Positions 1-9,100 of a DNA stretch of 56,413 nucleotides are shown here, piece after piece. A model generated the notes under the pieces. The model was given only the letters and a program-made list of their open reading frames with translations, had not been told where the DNA came from and ran no database searches. The stretch covers positions 1 through 56,413 of the forward strand of contig NZ_ASHR01000031.1 in the NCBI RefSeq assembly GCF_000400485.1, given 5' to 3'. The position numbers were made by a program, and so were the translations under genes. Numbering within the stretch: the first letter of the stretch is position 1; every line of letters starts with the position of its first letter. The stretch is from Agrococcus pavilionensis RW1. GTDB lineage: Bacteria > Actinomycetota > Actinomycetes > Actinomycetales > Microbacteriaceae.

Positions 1-27
1 CTGCTCAGCCGGCGGAGCGCGCGACCG

Positions 28-864
28 CTACTCGGCTGGCGCGGAGTCCGCGAAGATCGGCCGCTGCTCCCCCGCCTCGATCGGGAAGGCGAGGCGGTTG
101 CCGGCGGGCGGCAGCGGGCAGTTGAACTGGTCGCTCATCGCGCACGGCGGCACGATCGCGCGGTTGAAGTCGAGCTCGACCGTGCCGTCGTGCCGCGGCT
201 TGACGAACAGGAAGCGGCCGACGTCGTAGGTCGCCGCCCCCGTCGTCGCGTCGGCGAAGACGATCTGCAGGCTGTCGCCGTCCGGGAGCGCGACGAGCTC
301 GACCTCCGCGCCCTCGTGCTCGAAGCGGATCGTGCCGGGAGAGACGCCCTGCCGCATCGAGCCGCCCTGCGACTTGCCGTACTCGAACGCGACGCCGCCC
401 TCGACGGGCTCGAACGTGCCGTGCTTCACCCACGCGGGGTCGTAGTCGTAGGTCGAGATGCCGTCGAAGCCGCGCTCGTCGCCCGCCTCCGCGTCCCACA
501 CGCGCAGCGCGAAGCGGCCGTGGAAGTCCGGCCCGATCACGAATGCCGTGCGACGGTCGTCGAAGCGCACCGAGCTCGGCGTCATCGAGTCGTGGCTGTA
601 GACCATCGCCGCCCCGTCGACCACCTGGCCGTCGACGACGATCTCGGCCGACGCATCCGCCGTCACCTGCAGCCCGTCACCGGCGGGCGAGGGCGCCCAC
701 GTGCCGGGCACGCCCTCGATCTCCGTCGGCTCGGCGACCCACGCGGTCGTGACGAGCGCGACCGCGCCCTGCGGGCCGCGCACGCTCGCGTCGCGCTTGC
801 GGCGGAAGGCGAGGTGCGACTCGGGCACGGTGGTGTCGGGGCTCGTGACGGCGGCGTCGGTCAT
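28..864 (-). CDS. DUF1684 domain-containing protein
   Basis: The 278-residue product matches the DUF1684 pattern: a beta-rich middle and a C-terminal signature with FNRAIVPPCAMSD followed by FNCPLPPAGN and an AGEQ motif, typical of this uncharacterised family. It has no signal peptide or membrane segment, so it is probably cytosolic. It starts at the ATG at 864 and ends in TAG. It is transcribed divergently from the flavin oxidoreductase gene, with only 47 bases between the two starts. The biochemical function of DUF1684 is not established and none is inferred here. Confidence 0.88.
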   Translation of the reverse strand: MTDAAVTSPDTTVPESHLAFRRKRDASVRGPQGAVALVTTAWVAEPTEIEGVPGTWAPSPAGDGLQVTADASAEIVVDGQVVDGAAMVYSHDSMTPSSVRFDDRRTAFVIGPDFHGRFALRVWDAEAGDERGFDGISTYDYDPAWVKHGTFEPVEGGVAFEYGKSQGGSMRQGVSPGTIRFEHEGAEVELVALPDGDSLQIVFADATTGAATYDVGRFLFVKPRHDGTVELDFNRAIVPPCAMSDQFNCPLPPAGNRLAFPIEAGEQRPIFADSAPAE

Positions 865-911
865 GGCTCCAGCCTATCGATCGAGGATGCGCGACCGCCT
901 ACCGTGGGGCC

Positions 912-1730
912 ATGGACGCGATGCCGCAGCTGAGCCTCATCATCCCTCCCGACGTGGCGCCCGAGCGCTTCGTCCCGATCGGCCGCGCCGCGGAGTCGGT
1001 CGGCGTCGACGAGCTGTGGGTGTGGGAGGACTGCTTCGCCGAGTCGGGCTCCGCGACCGCTGCGGCGCTGCTCGCCGCGACCGAGCGCGTGCGCGTCGGC
1101 ATCGGGCTCATGCCCGTGCCGCTCCGCGCGGTCGCGCTCACGGCGATGGAGATCGCGACGCTCGAGCGCATGGCGCCCGGTCGCGTGCTGCCGGGTGTCG
1201 GCCACGGCGTGCTCGAGTGGATGGGCCAGGCGGGCGTGCGAGCCCAGTCGCCGCTCACGCTGCTGCGCGAGCACGCGGAAGCCCTCCGGCGGCTGCTCGC
1301 GGGCGAGGAGGTGAGCGTCGAGGGCCGCTACGTGCAGCTCGACCGCGTGCGGCTGCGCTGGCCGCCCGCGGATCGCCCGCCCCTCTACCTCGGTGCGCAG
1401 CGGCCGAAGACGCTCGCGCTCGCCGCGGAGCTCGGCGACGGGGTCATCCTCGCGGGCGACGCGACGCCGGAGTCGACCCGTGCCGCGGTTGACGCGATCC
1501 GGTCGGTGCGCGCCGAGCGGGGGCTCGACGCGCCGTTCGGGGTCGTCCAGTTCCGAGGCGTGCGGGCGGATGCGTCGGCGGCCGAGGTGACGGACGTCGC
1601 GGCCGCGCTCGCCGACGCGGGCGCGACGAGCGTGCCGATCTTCGCACTCGACCCCGACGGCCGCATCGACGCCGGCGACGGCATCCTCCGGCTCGCCGAG
1701 ACGATCGGCTCGCTCGGCGCCTCGGTCTGA
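912..1730 (+). CDS. LLM-class flavin-dependent oxidoreductase
   Basis: The 272-residue protein looks like a bacterial luciferase-like monooxygenase (F420 or FMN type). It has the TIM-barrel opening strand LSLIIPPDVAPE, then VDELWVWEDCFAESG, a LERMAPGRVLPGVGHG segment and a PLYLGAQRPKTLALAAELGDGVIL segment (given here only as landmarks) that are characteristic of the family. Its size is slightly under the usual 300-350 residues. Substrate and cofactor cannot be read from the sequence. The start is the ATG at 912; a second ATG at 921 is possible. Confidence 0.85.
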   Translation: MDAMPQLSLIIPPDVAPERFVPIGRAAESVGVDELWVWEDCFAESGSATAAALLAATERVRVGIGLMPVPLRAVALTAMEIATLERMAPGRVLPGVGHGVLEWMGQAGVRAQSPLTLLREHAEALRRLLAGEEVSVEGRYVQLDRVRLRWPPADRPPLYLGAQRPKTLALAAELGDGVILAGDATPESTRAAVDAIRSVRAERGLDAPFGVVQFRGVRADASAAEVTDVAAALADAGATSVPIFALDPDGRIDAGDGILRLAETIGSLGASV

Positions 1731-1735
1731 GCGAT

Positions 1736-2809
1736 TCAGTCGTTGCGGCCGCGAGCCGCGACGCGCCAGCGCGTCGATGGCAGCTCGTCGTCGCCGCGGT
1801 CGAACACGTGCAGCTCGTCGACGAGGTTGACCGCCATGCACACGTGGTTCGGCACGACGCGCACGCGTGAGCCGAGGGGCGGGAGCTCGCCCGGCAGCTC
1901 GACGACGGCGTGGTGCTCGCTCAGCTGCGCGATGCGCGCCTCCGGGTGGTCGAGCAAGCGACCGTGGCCGCTCGCCCACGCCGCGCGATCGGGGCCGAGC
2001 ACCTTCGAGCCGGCGTCGAGCACCATCCGGCCGCCCGCGTGCGAGACGACTGTCGCGTGCGCGGTGAGCGCGATCGCCGTCGGGTCGATCGTGCCGAGCT
2101 CCCACTGCTGCGCGTCGCCGAAGACGCTCACGCCGGGCCGCAGCTCGGTGACGGGCGAATCGATCTCGAGCGCCGCCGCGAAGCTCGGCGTCGAGCCGCC
2201 CGAGACGACCATCGGCTCGAGGCCCGCCGAGCGCATCGCGTCCGCTGCCGCGCGGAGCCCCGCAGCCTCTTGCCGCGCGGCCTCAGCGCGAGCGTCGGGC
2301 GCGTACGCGTGCCCGGGGAAGGCGAAGACGCCCTCGACGTCGATGCCCGCCCGCGCCGCGGCGACCGCGACGTCCCCCGCGCGCTCGGGCGCGCATCCGG
2401 AGCGGTGATGGCCCACGTCGACCTCGACTCGCGCCCCGACCCGGCCCGCGAGCCCGGCGCGCGCCATCCGTTCCGCGCCCTCGACCGAGTCGACGCCCAT
2501 CGAGATCGCGGCGCCGGCGGCGACGAGGTGGCTCAGCCTCGCGGCGCGCTTGCCGTCGATCCACAGCGGGAAGGCGATGAAGAGGTCGTCGAGCCCGGCG
2601 GCGGCGAAGGCCTCGGCCTCGCCGATCGTCGCGACCGTGAGCCCGTGCGCCCCCGCCGCGACCTGCATCCGCCCGATCTCGATCGTCTTGTGGGTCTTCG
2701 CGTGCGGCCGGAGGGCGATGCCGCGCGCGGTCGCGGCCTCGGCCGCGCGCGCGATGTTCGCCTGCATCCGCTCGAGGTCGACCGCGAGGTAGGGCGTCGA
2801 GGGTGCCAT
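1736..2809 (-). CDS. PLP-dependent alanine racemase-fold enzyme (D-threonine aldolase / D-serine deaminase-like)
   Basis: The 357-residue protein begins with the alanine-racemase N-terminal barrel. The motif RPHAKTHKT near residue 34 contains the lysine expected to bind pyridoxal phosphate. The DVGHHRSG segment and the C-terminal VVPNHVCMAVNL motif, containing the His and Cys that bind a metal in the DSD1/D-threonine aldolase group, are both present. It is therefore probably a D-amino-acid lyase or deaminase. The exact substrate is inference. It converges on the flavin oxidoreductase gene with a 5-base gap and diverges from the permease gene. Confidence 0.85.
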   Translation of the reverse strand: MAPSTPYLAVDLERMQANIARAAEAATARGIALRPHAKTHKTIEIGRMQVAAGAHGLTVATIGEAEAFAAAGLDDLFIAFPLWIDGKRAARLSHLVAAGAAISMGVDSVEGAERMARAGLAGRVGARVEVDVGHHRSGCAPERAGDVAVAAARAGIDVEGVFAFPGHAYAPDARAEAARQEAAGLRAAADAMRSAGLEPMVVSGGSTPSFAAALEIDSPVTELRPGVSVFGDAQQWELGTIDPTAIALTAHATVVSHAGGRMVLDAGSKVLGPDRAAWASGHGRLLDHPEARIAQLSEHHAVVELPGELPPLGSRVRVVPNHVCMAVNLVDELHVFDRGDDELPSTRWRVAARGRND

Positions 2810-2872
2810 GCCTGGAGGCTATCGGCCGCCGCGCTCGGCGATCCCGCAGGGGCGCCGACCTAGGCTTCGGCT

Positions 2873-4237
2873 ATGAGCTTGGACGAGCAGACAGCGGCGA
2901 GGAACGGCGAGATCAGCACGAAGCTGAAGCGAGGCATCACGGGGCCGCTGCTGTTCCTGTTCATCCTCGGCGACGTGCTGGGCGCCGGCGTCTACGCTCT
3001 CACCGGCACGATGGCCGCCGAGGTCGGCGGGGCGCTCTGGGTGCCGCTCATCGTGGCGCTGTTCCTCGCGCTGCTGACGGCCGGCTCCTACGCCGAGCTC
3101 GTGACGAAGTACCCGCAGGCGGGCGGCGCAGCGGTCTTCGCGCAGCGCGCCTTCAAGAGCCCCATCGTGTCGTTCCTCGTGGGCTTCAGCATGATGGCCG
3201 CGGGCGTCGTGAGCGCCGCGGGGCTCGCGCTCGCGTTCGCGGGCGACTACCTCGCCGAGTTCGTGCCGGTGCCCGCGGTGGTCGCCGCGCCGATCTTCCT
3301 GCTGCTCGTCGCGGCGCTCAACGCGCGCGGCATCCGGGAGTCGATGGCGGGCAACGTCGTCATGACGGTCATCGAGCTCTCTGGCCTCCTCATCATCATC
3401 ATCGCCGTCGGGCTCATGATGGGCGGCGGGGGCGGCGACGTCTCGCGCATCGGCGAGTTCCCGGAGGGCGTCAACCCGGCGCTCGCGACCCTGTCGGCGG
3501 CGATCATCGCCTACTACTCCTTCGTCGGCTTCGAGACCTCCGCGAACGTCATCGAGGAGGTGCGGAACCCCCGCCGCGTCTACCCGCGCGCCCTCTTCGG
3601 CTCGCTCATCGTCGCGGGCGTCGTCTACGTCCTCGTGGGGCTCGCGAGCTCGATCGCGCTGCCGGCCGACGAGCTCGCCGACTCGAGCGCGCCGCTGCTC
3701 GAGGTCTTCGAGGCGACCGGGCTCGCCGTGCCGGGCTGGCTCTTCAGCGCGATCGCGCTCATCGCCGTCGCGAACGGCGCGCTGCTGACGATGATCATGG
3801 CGAGCCGGCTCGCGTACGGCATGGCAGAGCAGGGCCTGCTGCCCTCCGTGCTCGGCCGCGTGCTGCCGAAGCGCCGCACGCCGTGGGTCGCGATCCTCGT
3901 GACGACCGCGATCGCGATCGGCCTCACCTTCATCGGCGACCTCGGCACGCTCGCCGAGACGGTCGTGCTGCTGCTGCTGTTCGTCTTCCTCAGCACGAAC
4001 GTCGCGGTACTCGTGCTGCGGCGCGAGGAGGTCGAGCGCGACCACTTCCGCGTCTGGACCTTCGTGCCGGTGCTCGGGATCGCGTCGTGCGTCTTGCTGC
4101 TCACGCAGCAGGAACCGCACGTGTGGCTGCTCGGCGCGATCGCGATCGCGGTCGGCCTCGTCGCCTACGCGGCGACGCGGTTCGGCATCACGAAGCCGCA
4201 GCCGGCGCCCGCTGCTGATCGTGCCGGAGACGAGTGA
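2873..4237 (+). CDS. APC-superfamily amino acid permease
   Basis: The 454-residue membrane protein has about 12 hydrophobic segments. It opens with the APC signature GPLLFLFILGDVLGAGVYAL, and a second conserved helix has YYSFVGFETSANVIEEV, as in amino acid/polyamine transporters of this superfamily. The substrate cannot be told from sequence. The 3' end overlaps the convergent PAP2 gene by 50 bases. It diverges from the PLP enzyme gene 63 bases upstream, so a link to D-amino-acid use is possible but only inferred. Confidence 0.9.
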   Translation: MSLDEQTAARNGEISTKLKRGITGPLLFLFILGDVLGAGVYALTGTMAAEVGGALWVPLIVALFLALLTAGSYAELVTKYPQAGGAAVFAQRAFKSPIVSFLVGFSMMAAGVVSAAGLALAFAGDYLAEFVPVPAVVAAPIFLLLVAALNARGIRESMAGNVVMTVIELSGLLIIIIAVGLMMGGGGGDVSRIGEFPEGVNPALATLSAAIIAYYSFVGFETSANVIEEVRNPRRVYPRALFGSLIVAGVVYVLVGLASSIALPADELADSSAPLLEVFEATGLAVPGWLFSAIALIAVANGALLTMIMASRLAYGMAEQGLLPSVLGRVLPKRRTPWVAILVTTAIAIGLTFIGDLGTLAETVVLLLLFVFLSTNVAVLVLRREEVERDHFRVWTFVPVLGIASCVLLLTQQEPHVWLLGAIAIAVGLVAYAATRFGITKPQPAPAADRAGDE

Positions 4238-5027
4238 GCAGGTAGAGCCGGTGGGCGGTGATGACGATCGCGAGCCATGCCGCGCCGAGCAGCCAGCCCG
4301 CCACGACATCGGTCACCCAGTGGTGCCCGAGGTAGACCCGGCTCGCCGCGACGAGCACTGACGCGATCACCGCGACGACGATGATCCCCGCCTTCGCCCA
4401 CGCGGAGCGGCGCCGGAGGATGAGCAGGTAGGCGATGACGCCGAGGATGGCGACCGCGTTGAGCGTGTGCCCGCTCGGGAACGAGGCGGAGACCTCGTAG
4501 GGCGGCACGGCGTCGGTGAGCGGCGGGCGGTCGCGGCCGATGAGCACCTTGCCGGCGACCGTCATGAGCAGCGAGCCCGCGCCCGCGGCGACGACGAGCA
4601 CGAGCGGCGTCCATGAGCGGCGGCGCAGGCTCAGGATGACGAGCGACAGGATCGCGATGAGGGGCATGCCGATCGTGCCCGCGAGGTCCGTGAACCCGGT
4701 GATGAGCGCATCCGCCTGTGGATCCCGGATGGTGAGGATCGCGTCGAGCAGCGGGCGGTCGATGCCCGCGACGCCGTCCTCGTCGGTCACCGCGTCGTAG
4801 ACGCCGACCGCGCCGAGGGCGAGCGCGAACGCGATGACCGCGCCGATCGCGAGCGTGAGGATGAGCGTGCCGTAGGGGCCGACGAGCTCGCCGAGCCTCG
4901 CGGCGAGGCCCGAGATCCCGCGCGCGATCGGTGAGCTCGAGCGCGCGAGCTCGACCTCCGGCTCGCCCGCGTCGTGGACCCGCTCGCCCGTGGTGCCGTG
5001 CTCGTCCGGCGCGCCCTGCACCCGCAT
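4188..5027 (-). CDS. PAP2-family membrane phosphatase
   Basis: The 279-residue protein shows the three-part PAP2 acid phosphatase signature: KVLIGRDRPPL (KxxxxxxRP), SFPSGHT (PSGH) and SRVYLGHHWVTDVVAG (SRxxxxxHxxxD). Several hydrophobic segments place it in the membrane, where relatives dephosphorylate lipid phosphates such as phosphatidate or undecaprenyl pyrophosphate. The ATG at 5027 is preceded by GAGGAG on the coding strand. Its end overlaps the convergent permease gene by 50 bases. The specific lipid substrate is unknown. Confidence 0.9.
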   Translation of the reverse strand: MRVQGAPDEHGTTGERVHDAGEPEVELARSSSPIARGISGLAARLGELVGPYGTLILTLAIGAVIAFALALGAVGVYDAVTDEDGVAGIDRPLLDAILTIRDPQADALITGFTDLAGTIGMPLIAILSLVILSLRRRSWTPLVLVVAAGAGSLLMTVAGKVLIGRDRPPLTDAVPPYEVSASFPSGHTLNAVAILGVIAYLLILRRRSAWAKAGIIVVAVIASVLVAASRVYLGHHWVTDVVAGWLLGAAWLAIVITAHRLYLLTRLRHDQQRAPAAAS

Positions 5028-5160
5028 GTCGATCTCCTCGCCGTCGCCCGCTCGTGTGCGCCGACGCTAGCGCGCGCGTCCTGCCGGGGCGCTGTGCACG
5101 AGAGGCGATTGCGCCGACCGCTATGCTCTGCAAGCGTTGCGGCTGACCGAGGGAGGTCGC

Positions 5161-5862
5161 ATGGACATGCTGTCTGGCGAGGAGATCGCCGCCGCTGACC
5201 TGGCCGACTGGCGCAAGCTCGCGCAAGGGCTGCACGCTCGCTACCGCATCGACGGCTTCGGTGCCGGGGCGCGCTTCCTCGTCGCGGTCGGAGACGCGGG
5301 GGATGCGCTCGGTCACCATCCGAGCGTCGCCCTCGGCGACGGGCACGTCGACCTCAAGCTCCTCAGCGACGACGCGATCTACCGCGACGACGCCGGCAGC
5401 GAGCACGTCGTGCAGTGGGTGACCCAGAAGGATCTCGACCTCGCCCGGCGGATCTCCGAGATCGCGGCCGAGCAGGGACTCACGGCCGACCCGGCTGCGG
5501 TCACGGCTATCGAGCTCGGACTCGACACGGCAGACTCCGCCGCGATCGCACCGGTGTGGGCGGCGCTCCTGACGGGCGACCCGGCGGCGCGGGGCCTCGG
5601 CTCTCCGAGCGACGAGATCCGCGACCCCACGGGACGGGTGCCGAACCTGTGGTTCGGGGACGGCGCGGAGCGGAACCAGGAGCGCTTTCACATCGAGGTC
5701 TACGTACCCCCGGAGGTCGGTCCGCAGCGGATCGCGGCCGCGCTCGCCGCCGGCGGGACGGTCGTCGACGACAGCAAGGCTCCGTGGCTCACCGTGATCG
5801 CCGACCGAGAGGGCAACCGGGGCGTCGTCTGCGTCGACCCCTCAGCCGTCAAGCAGGGATAG
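5161..5862 (+). CDS. DCoH-like / VOC-domain fusion protein
   Basis: The 233-residue protein has two parts. Residues about 5-95 resemble pterin-4a-carbinolamine dehydratase, with HHPSVALGDGHVDLKLLS standing for the usual HHPxW...L motif. Residues about 110-230 resemble a vicinal-oxygen-chelate (glyoxalase) domain, with RFHIEVYVPPE and a terminal GNRGVVCVDP. Such fusions recur in actinobacteria, but their reaction is not established. The ATG at 5161 follows GGAGG by four bases; the ATG at 5167 has better spacing and is the alternative. A TTG at 5137 lacks a ribosome binding site. Confidence 0.75.
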   Translation: MDMLSGEEIAAADLADWRKLAQGLHARYRIDGFGAGARFLVAVGDAGDALGHHPSVALGDGHVDLKLLSDDAIYRDDAGSEHVVQWVTQKDLDLARRISEIAAEQGLTADPAAVTAIELGLDTADSAAIAPVWAALLTGDPAARGLGSPSDEIRDPTGRVPNLWFGDGAERNQERFHIEVYVPPEVGPQRIAAALAAGGTVVDDSKAPWLTVIADREGNRGVVCVDPSAVKQG

Positions 5863-5867
5863 CGAGG

Positions 5868-6018
5868 ATGAGCGACGCGCGCGAAGAGCGACGACGTCAA
5901 GCTCGACGAGCTGCTGCACCGCTTGCTCGAGTCAGCCCACCAGCTGCAGCTGCCCGTGCCCCGTGGGGCCTCGCCGGCGCCCGAGCGCTCGTCGCCCTCG
6001 AGGTCCCGATCGCGCTGA
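5868..6018 (+). pseudogene. possible frameshifted remnant of a small gene
   Basis: An ATG at 5868 with GAGG just upstream opens a frame that soon becomes Arg/Ala-rich and looks non-coding. The next frame, from about 5872, has a much more protein-like segment (SDDVKLDELLHRLLES) ending in TGA at 6016 but has no start codon. A one-base shift near 5880 would join them into a peptide of about 50 residues. This is an inference from composition alone. The stretch lies between the DCoH-VOC gene and the convergent MDR gene. Confidence 0.25.
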
Positions 6019-6060
6019 GCCGCCGACGCGCACGGAGCGGCCGGACCCGCGACGGCTCGC

Positions 6061-7086
6061 TCAGCGGAGGTCGTCGTCCACCGAGATGAGCACCTTCCCG
6101 GTGACGCCGCCCTCGACGGCATCGTGGGCGGCGGCGGCCTCCTCGAGTGGGAACCACATGAGGGGCAGGCCAGCGGACTCCCCCACCGGAAGGGCGCCGG
6201 CTTCGAGCGCCGCCGTGATGTCCTCCGCGGCGGCCGCGAGCGCCTCCCGACCGACGGTGTAGAGCAGCAGTCCCTGCCAGCGCGCGTTCTTCGCGAAGCT
6301 CGCCGCGATCGGGGCAGTGAACTCGTCGCCGTTGTTGTTCGCGTAGTACGCGATGCTGCCGTGGTTGGCGAGCACCTCGACGTCGAGCGCGGCGTTCTGC
6401 GCCGGTGCGACCTCGACGATGTGGTCGACGCCGTCCGGAGCGACGGAGCGCACCTTGGCCGCGAGCTCGTCATCCGGGTACTGCAGCACGTGGAGCGCCC
6501 CCGCCGCGCGCGCGAGCGCGGCCTTCTCGTCGCTGCTGACCGTCGCGATCACGGTCGCGCCCGCCCAGGCTGCCAGCTGGATCGCGGCGTGGCCGACCGC
6601 GCCTGCGCCACCCTGCACGAGCACGACGCGCCCGTCGAGCGCCCCGGGCGCGAGCCGCGCCGGCCCGAGCTCGTGCACGGTGAGCGCCCGGTGGGCGGTC
6701 ATCGCGGGCACGCCGAGGCTCGCCGCGACGTCGAACCCGATGCCGTCGGGCAGGCGGACGACGCGGTCTGCAGGCACGACCGTGAGCTCCTGCGCGGTCC
6801 CCGTCGGTCGCTGATGGGCGGCGAGGTGGATCCAGACGCGATCGCCGACCTGCAGATCCTCGACGTCCGAACCGACGGCATCGACGACGCCGGCGCCGTC
6901 CTGGTTCGGGACGACCTCGGCGAACTCGAGCGGCCTGCTGCCCGCGCGCGCCTTCCAGTCGGTCGGATTGACGCCCGACACGGCGACACGGACTCGCACC
7001 TCGTCCGCACCCGGCACCCCGGGCTCGCGGTCGGTGAGCTCGAGGACGGACGAGGGTCCGGGCTGGGAGTAGACGATGGCGCGCAT
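6061..7086 (-). CDS. MDR-superfamily NADPH:quinone reductase-like oxidoreductase
   Basis: The 341-residue protein follows the zinc-independent medium-chain dehydrogenase/reductase pattern. The N-terminal GroES-like domain has SGVNPTDWKARAG and PNQDGAGVVDAVG. A Rossmann domain has VLVQGGAGAVGHAAIQLA near residue 155, where NADPH should bind. The catalytic-zinc cysteines of alcohol dehydrogenases are absent, favouring a quinone or enone reductase. It is cytosolic. Start is the ATG at 7086. No operon partner is visible. Confidence 0.88.
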   Translation of the reverse strand: MRAIVYSQPGPSSVLELTDREPGVPGADEVRVRVAVSGVNPTDWKARAGSRPLEFAEVVPNQDGAGVVDAVGSDVEDLQVGDRVWIHLAAHQRPTGTAQELTVVPADRVVRLPDGIGFDVAASLGVPAMTAHRALTVHELGPARLAPGALDGRVVLVQGGAGAVGHAAIQLAAWAGATVIATVSSDEKAALARAAGALHVLQYPDDELAAKVRSVAPDGVDHIVEVAPAQNAALDVEVLANHGSIAYYANNNGDEFTAPIAASFAKNARWQGLLLYTVGREALAAAAEDITAALEAGALPVGESAGLPLMWFPLEEAAAAHDAVEGGVTGKVLISVDDDLR

Positions 7087-7231
7087 GAGGGGTGCAAGGT
7101 GCGAGCGGCCGCGAGCATTCCCCTGGCCAGTGCCAGGTCGCCGTGGGAGAGGTCCGCCGCTCAGTGCCCGCGCGTCGGGCAGAGGTGCGCGGATGAGGCG
7201 CGGCGACAGCGATCGCAGTGCCGGCCCAGGA

Positions 7232-7687
7232 TCACATGCCGCACAGCTCGGTCTCCGCGGCCTCGGCGATGACGCGGTACTCGTCCGCGGTCCAGCCGTA
7301 GAGCTCAGCCTGCTCGGCGTGCTCGTCGGCGTCGCCCCTTCGCTCCTCGTCGATGTAGAGGCGGTCGCACCACTGGTAGCCGGCGCCGATGACGACGTGC
7401 CGGAACACTTCGATCGGCTCGCCCTCGGCGGGCGGCAGCTCCGAGCCGATCAGGCGGAGCTCTTCGGCGACGGAGGCGGCGAAGTCCCGCTCCCACGTGC
7501 GGTGCTCCTCCTGGTACATCTCCTCCTCGGCCGGGTCGAACCCGTCGTCGCTCGACGGGTCGTAGGGTCCGTAGCCGCCGACGAAGCCGTAGCTGAACGG
7601 GTCGGCGAACGGCGGGATGATGACGCAGCCGGTGAGTCCGACCGCTGCGGCGGCGCTGATGGTGAGCACGGCGAGCGTGCGTCGCAT
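7232..7687 (-). CDS. predicted lipoprotein, DUF732-like
   Basis: The start was placed at the ATG at 7687, because it gives a clean lipoprotein signal peptide (MRRTLAVLTIS...VGLTGC, lipobox LTGC, Cys at about residue 22) and follows GAGAGG with a 7-base spacer. The mature part is acidic, about 130 residues, with two cysteines near the C-terminus (WCDRL and ELCGM) that could form a disulfide, as in DUF732 proteins. It should be anchored on the outer face of the membrane. Function unknown; the DUF732 assignment is tentative. Confidence 0.7.
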   Translation of the reverse strand: MRRTLAVLTISAAAAVGLTGCVIIPPFADPFSYGFVGGYGPYDPSSDDGFDPAEEEMYQEEHRTWERDFAASVAEELRLIGSELPPAEGEPIEVFRHVVIGAGYQWCDRLYIDEERRGDADEHAEQAELYGWTADEYRVIAEAAETELCGM

Positions 7688-7799
7688 AGACGAGCCTCTC
7701 GAGAGGGACGATCGGGCGGCCGCGCTGGGGTGCTCGTCGCTCCGAGGAGAGTGTTGCACGAGGAGCCGCCCATCGCGGGCTCTGCCCGAATGCATCTCG

Positions 7800-7873
7800 T
7801 AGGGCGGACGGGACTTGAACCCGTGACCGAGGGATTATGAGTCCCCTGCTCTGACCAGCTGAGCTACCGCCCC
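7800..7873 (-). tRNA. tRNA with CAT anticodon (Met or Ile2)
   Basis: The reverse complement folds into a complete cloverleaf. The acceptor stem is GGGGCGG paired with CCGCCCT, the D-arm is AGCTCAGCTGGTCAGAGC, the anticodon loop is CTCATAA, the T-arm is GGGTTCAAGTCCC and the discriminator is A. CCA is not encoded. The CAT anticodon reads Met codons unless the first base is lysidine-modified, in which case it is tRNA-Ile2. The C5-G68 pair and A discriminator do not settle which. It is not the initiator type. Confidence 0.93.
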
Positions 7874-7900
7874 GCGGGCGCGAGGCCCGACCGGTCGAGC

Positions 7901-9100
7901 CTAGTCGCTGAGCTCGACGCGGGTGTCGGGATCGCGGATGTCTTCGCCGCGGTAGAGCCGCTCGAACGCCGTGATCGTGGTCTCGATGTCGTGCGGCGCG
8001 ACCATCTCGAGGCTGTGCTGGCGGTACTTGCCGTACTCCTCGTCGCTCAGGCGCAGGATGCGCTCGAGCTTCTCGGCGAGATCCGCGGCGTCGTCCGGCC
8101 GGAAGAGCCAGCCGTTCGCACCGTCGCGCACGAGGTGCGGGAGCGCCATCGCGTCGGCGGCGACGACGGGCAGCCCCGTCGCCATCGCCTCCATCGTCGC
8201 GATCGACTGCAGCTCGGCCGTCGACGGCATCGCGAAGACCTCGGCGCTGCGCAGGCGCTCGCGCAGCTCCTCATCGCTCACGTAGCCGGTGAGGGTCACG
8301 CGGTCGGCGACGTGCAGGTCGCGCGCGAGCGCCGCGAGCTCGTCGATCTGGTCGCCGCCGCCGACGATGTCGAGGTGCCAGTCGAGGTCGGCCGGCAGCT
8401 TGGCGACGGCGCGGACGAGGGTCTCGAGCCGCTTCTCGCTCGTGACGCGGCCCACGAACACGATGCGGCCGTGCTGCCGCTCCGGGTTCGGCAGGTACTC
8501 GTCGCCCGGCAGTCCGCACGAGATCGCGTGCACGCCCGTGAGGCCCGTCATCTTCTCGAGGTAGTCGGCGCTGCGGCGCGTCGGCGTCGTCACGACGTCG
8601 CAGCGGCCGAGCACCTTCGCCGCGTCGCGCCAGGCGAAGTCCACGGTCTTGCCCTGCAGCGCCCGCGGGATGTTCGAGTGGTCCATGAGGTTCTCGAACA
8701 TGAGGTGGTTCGTGCCGATCACGCGGATGCCGCGCTTCTTCGCCTCGATCGAGAACGCCCGGCCCAGCACGATGTGCGACTGGAAGTGCACGACGTCGGG
8801 GCGCAGCGCATCCAGCAGCGATGCCGCGTTCGAGAACATGCGCCACGGCTCGGCGAAGCGCAGCCACTCGTGCCCCGGGTAGAGCAGCGAGCGGAGCCGG
8901 TGCACCGTGAACCGCTCCCCCTCGTGCTCCTCGACGTGCGTGCCGTGCCGGCCGCGGCCTAGCGAGGAGGCGACCACGTGCACCTCGTGCCCGCGCCTCG
9001 TGAGCCGGGCGGCGAGTCGCGTGGTGAACTTGGCGGCGCCGTTCACGTCAGGCGCGAAGGTGTCCGTCGCGATCAGGACGCGAAGCGGTCGGTCGGTCAT
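7901..9100 (-). CDS. GT4-family glycosyltransferase
   Basis: The 399-residue protein has the GT-B fold of family 4. The N-terminal acceptor domain opens VLIATDTFAPDVNGAAK and has RPDVVHFQSH. The C-terminal donor domain has FVGRVTSEKRLETLV and the EX7E motif in ELQSIATMEAM, then GLPVVAADAMALPHLV. Similar actinobacterial proteins act in phosphatidylinositol mannoside or glycolipid synthesis, but the acceptor here is unknown. The ATG at 9100 follows AGGAGA and overlaps the stop of the upstream transporter gene as ATGA, so the two are translationally coupled. Confidence 0.9.
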   Translation of the reverse strand: MTDRPLRVLIATDTFAPDVNGAAKFTTRLAARLTRRGHEVHVVASSLGRGRHGTHVEEHEGERFTVHRLRSLLYPGHEWLRFAEPWRMFSNAASLLDALRPDVVHFQSHIVLGRAFSIEAKKRGIRVIGTNHLMFENLMDHSNIPRALQGKTVDFAWRDAAKVLGRCDVVTTPTRRSADYLEKMTGLTGVHAISCGLPGDEYLPNPERQHGRIVFVGRVTSEKRLETLVRAVAKLPADLDWHLDIVGGGDQIDELAALARDLHVADRVTLTGYVSDEELRERLRSAEVFAMPSTAELQSIATMEAMATGLPVVAADAMALPHLVRDGANGWLFRPDDAADLAEKLERILRLSDEEYGKYRQHSLEMVAPHDIETTITAFERLYRGEDIRDPDTRVELSD

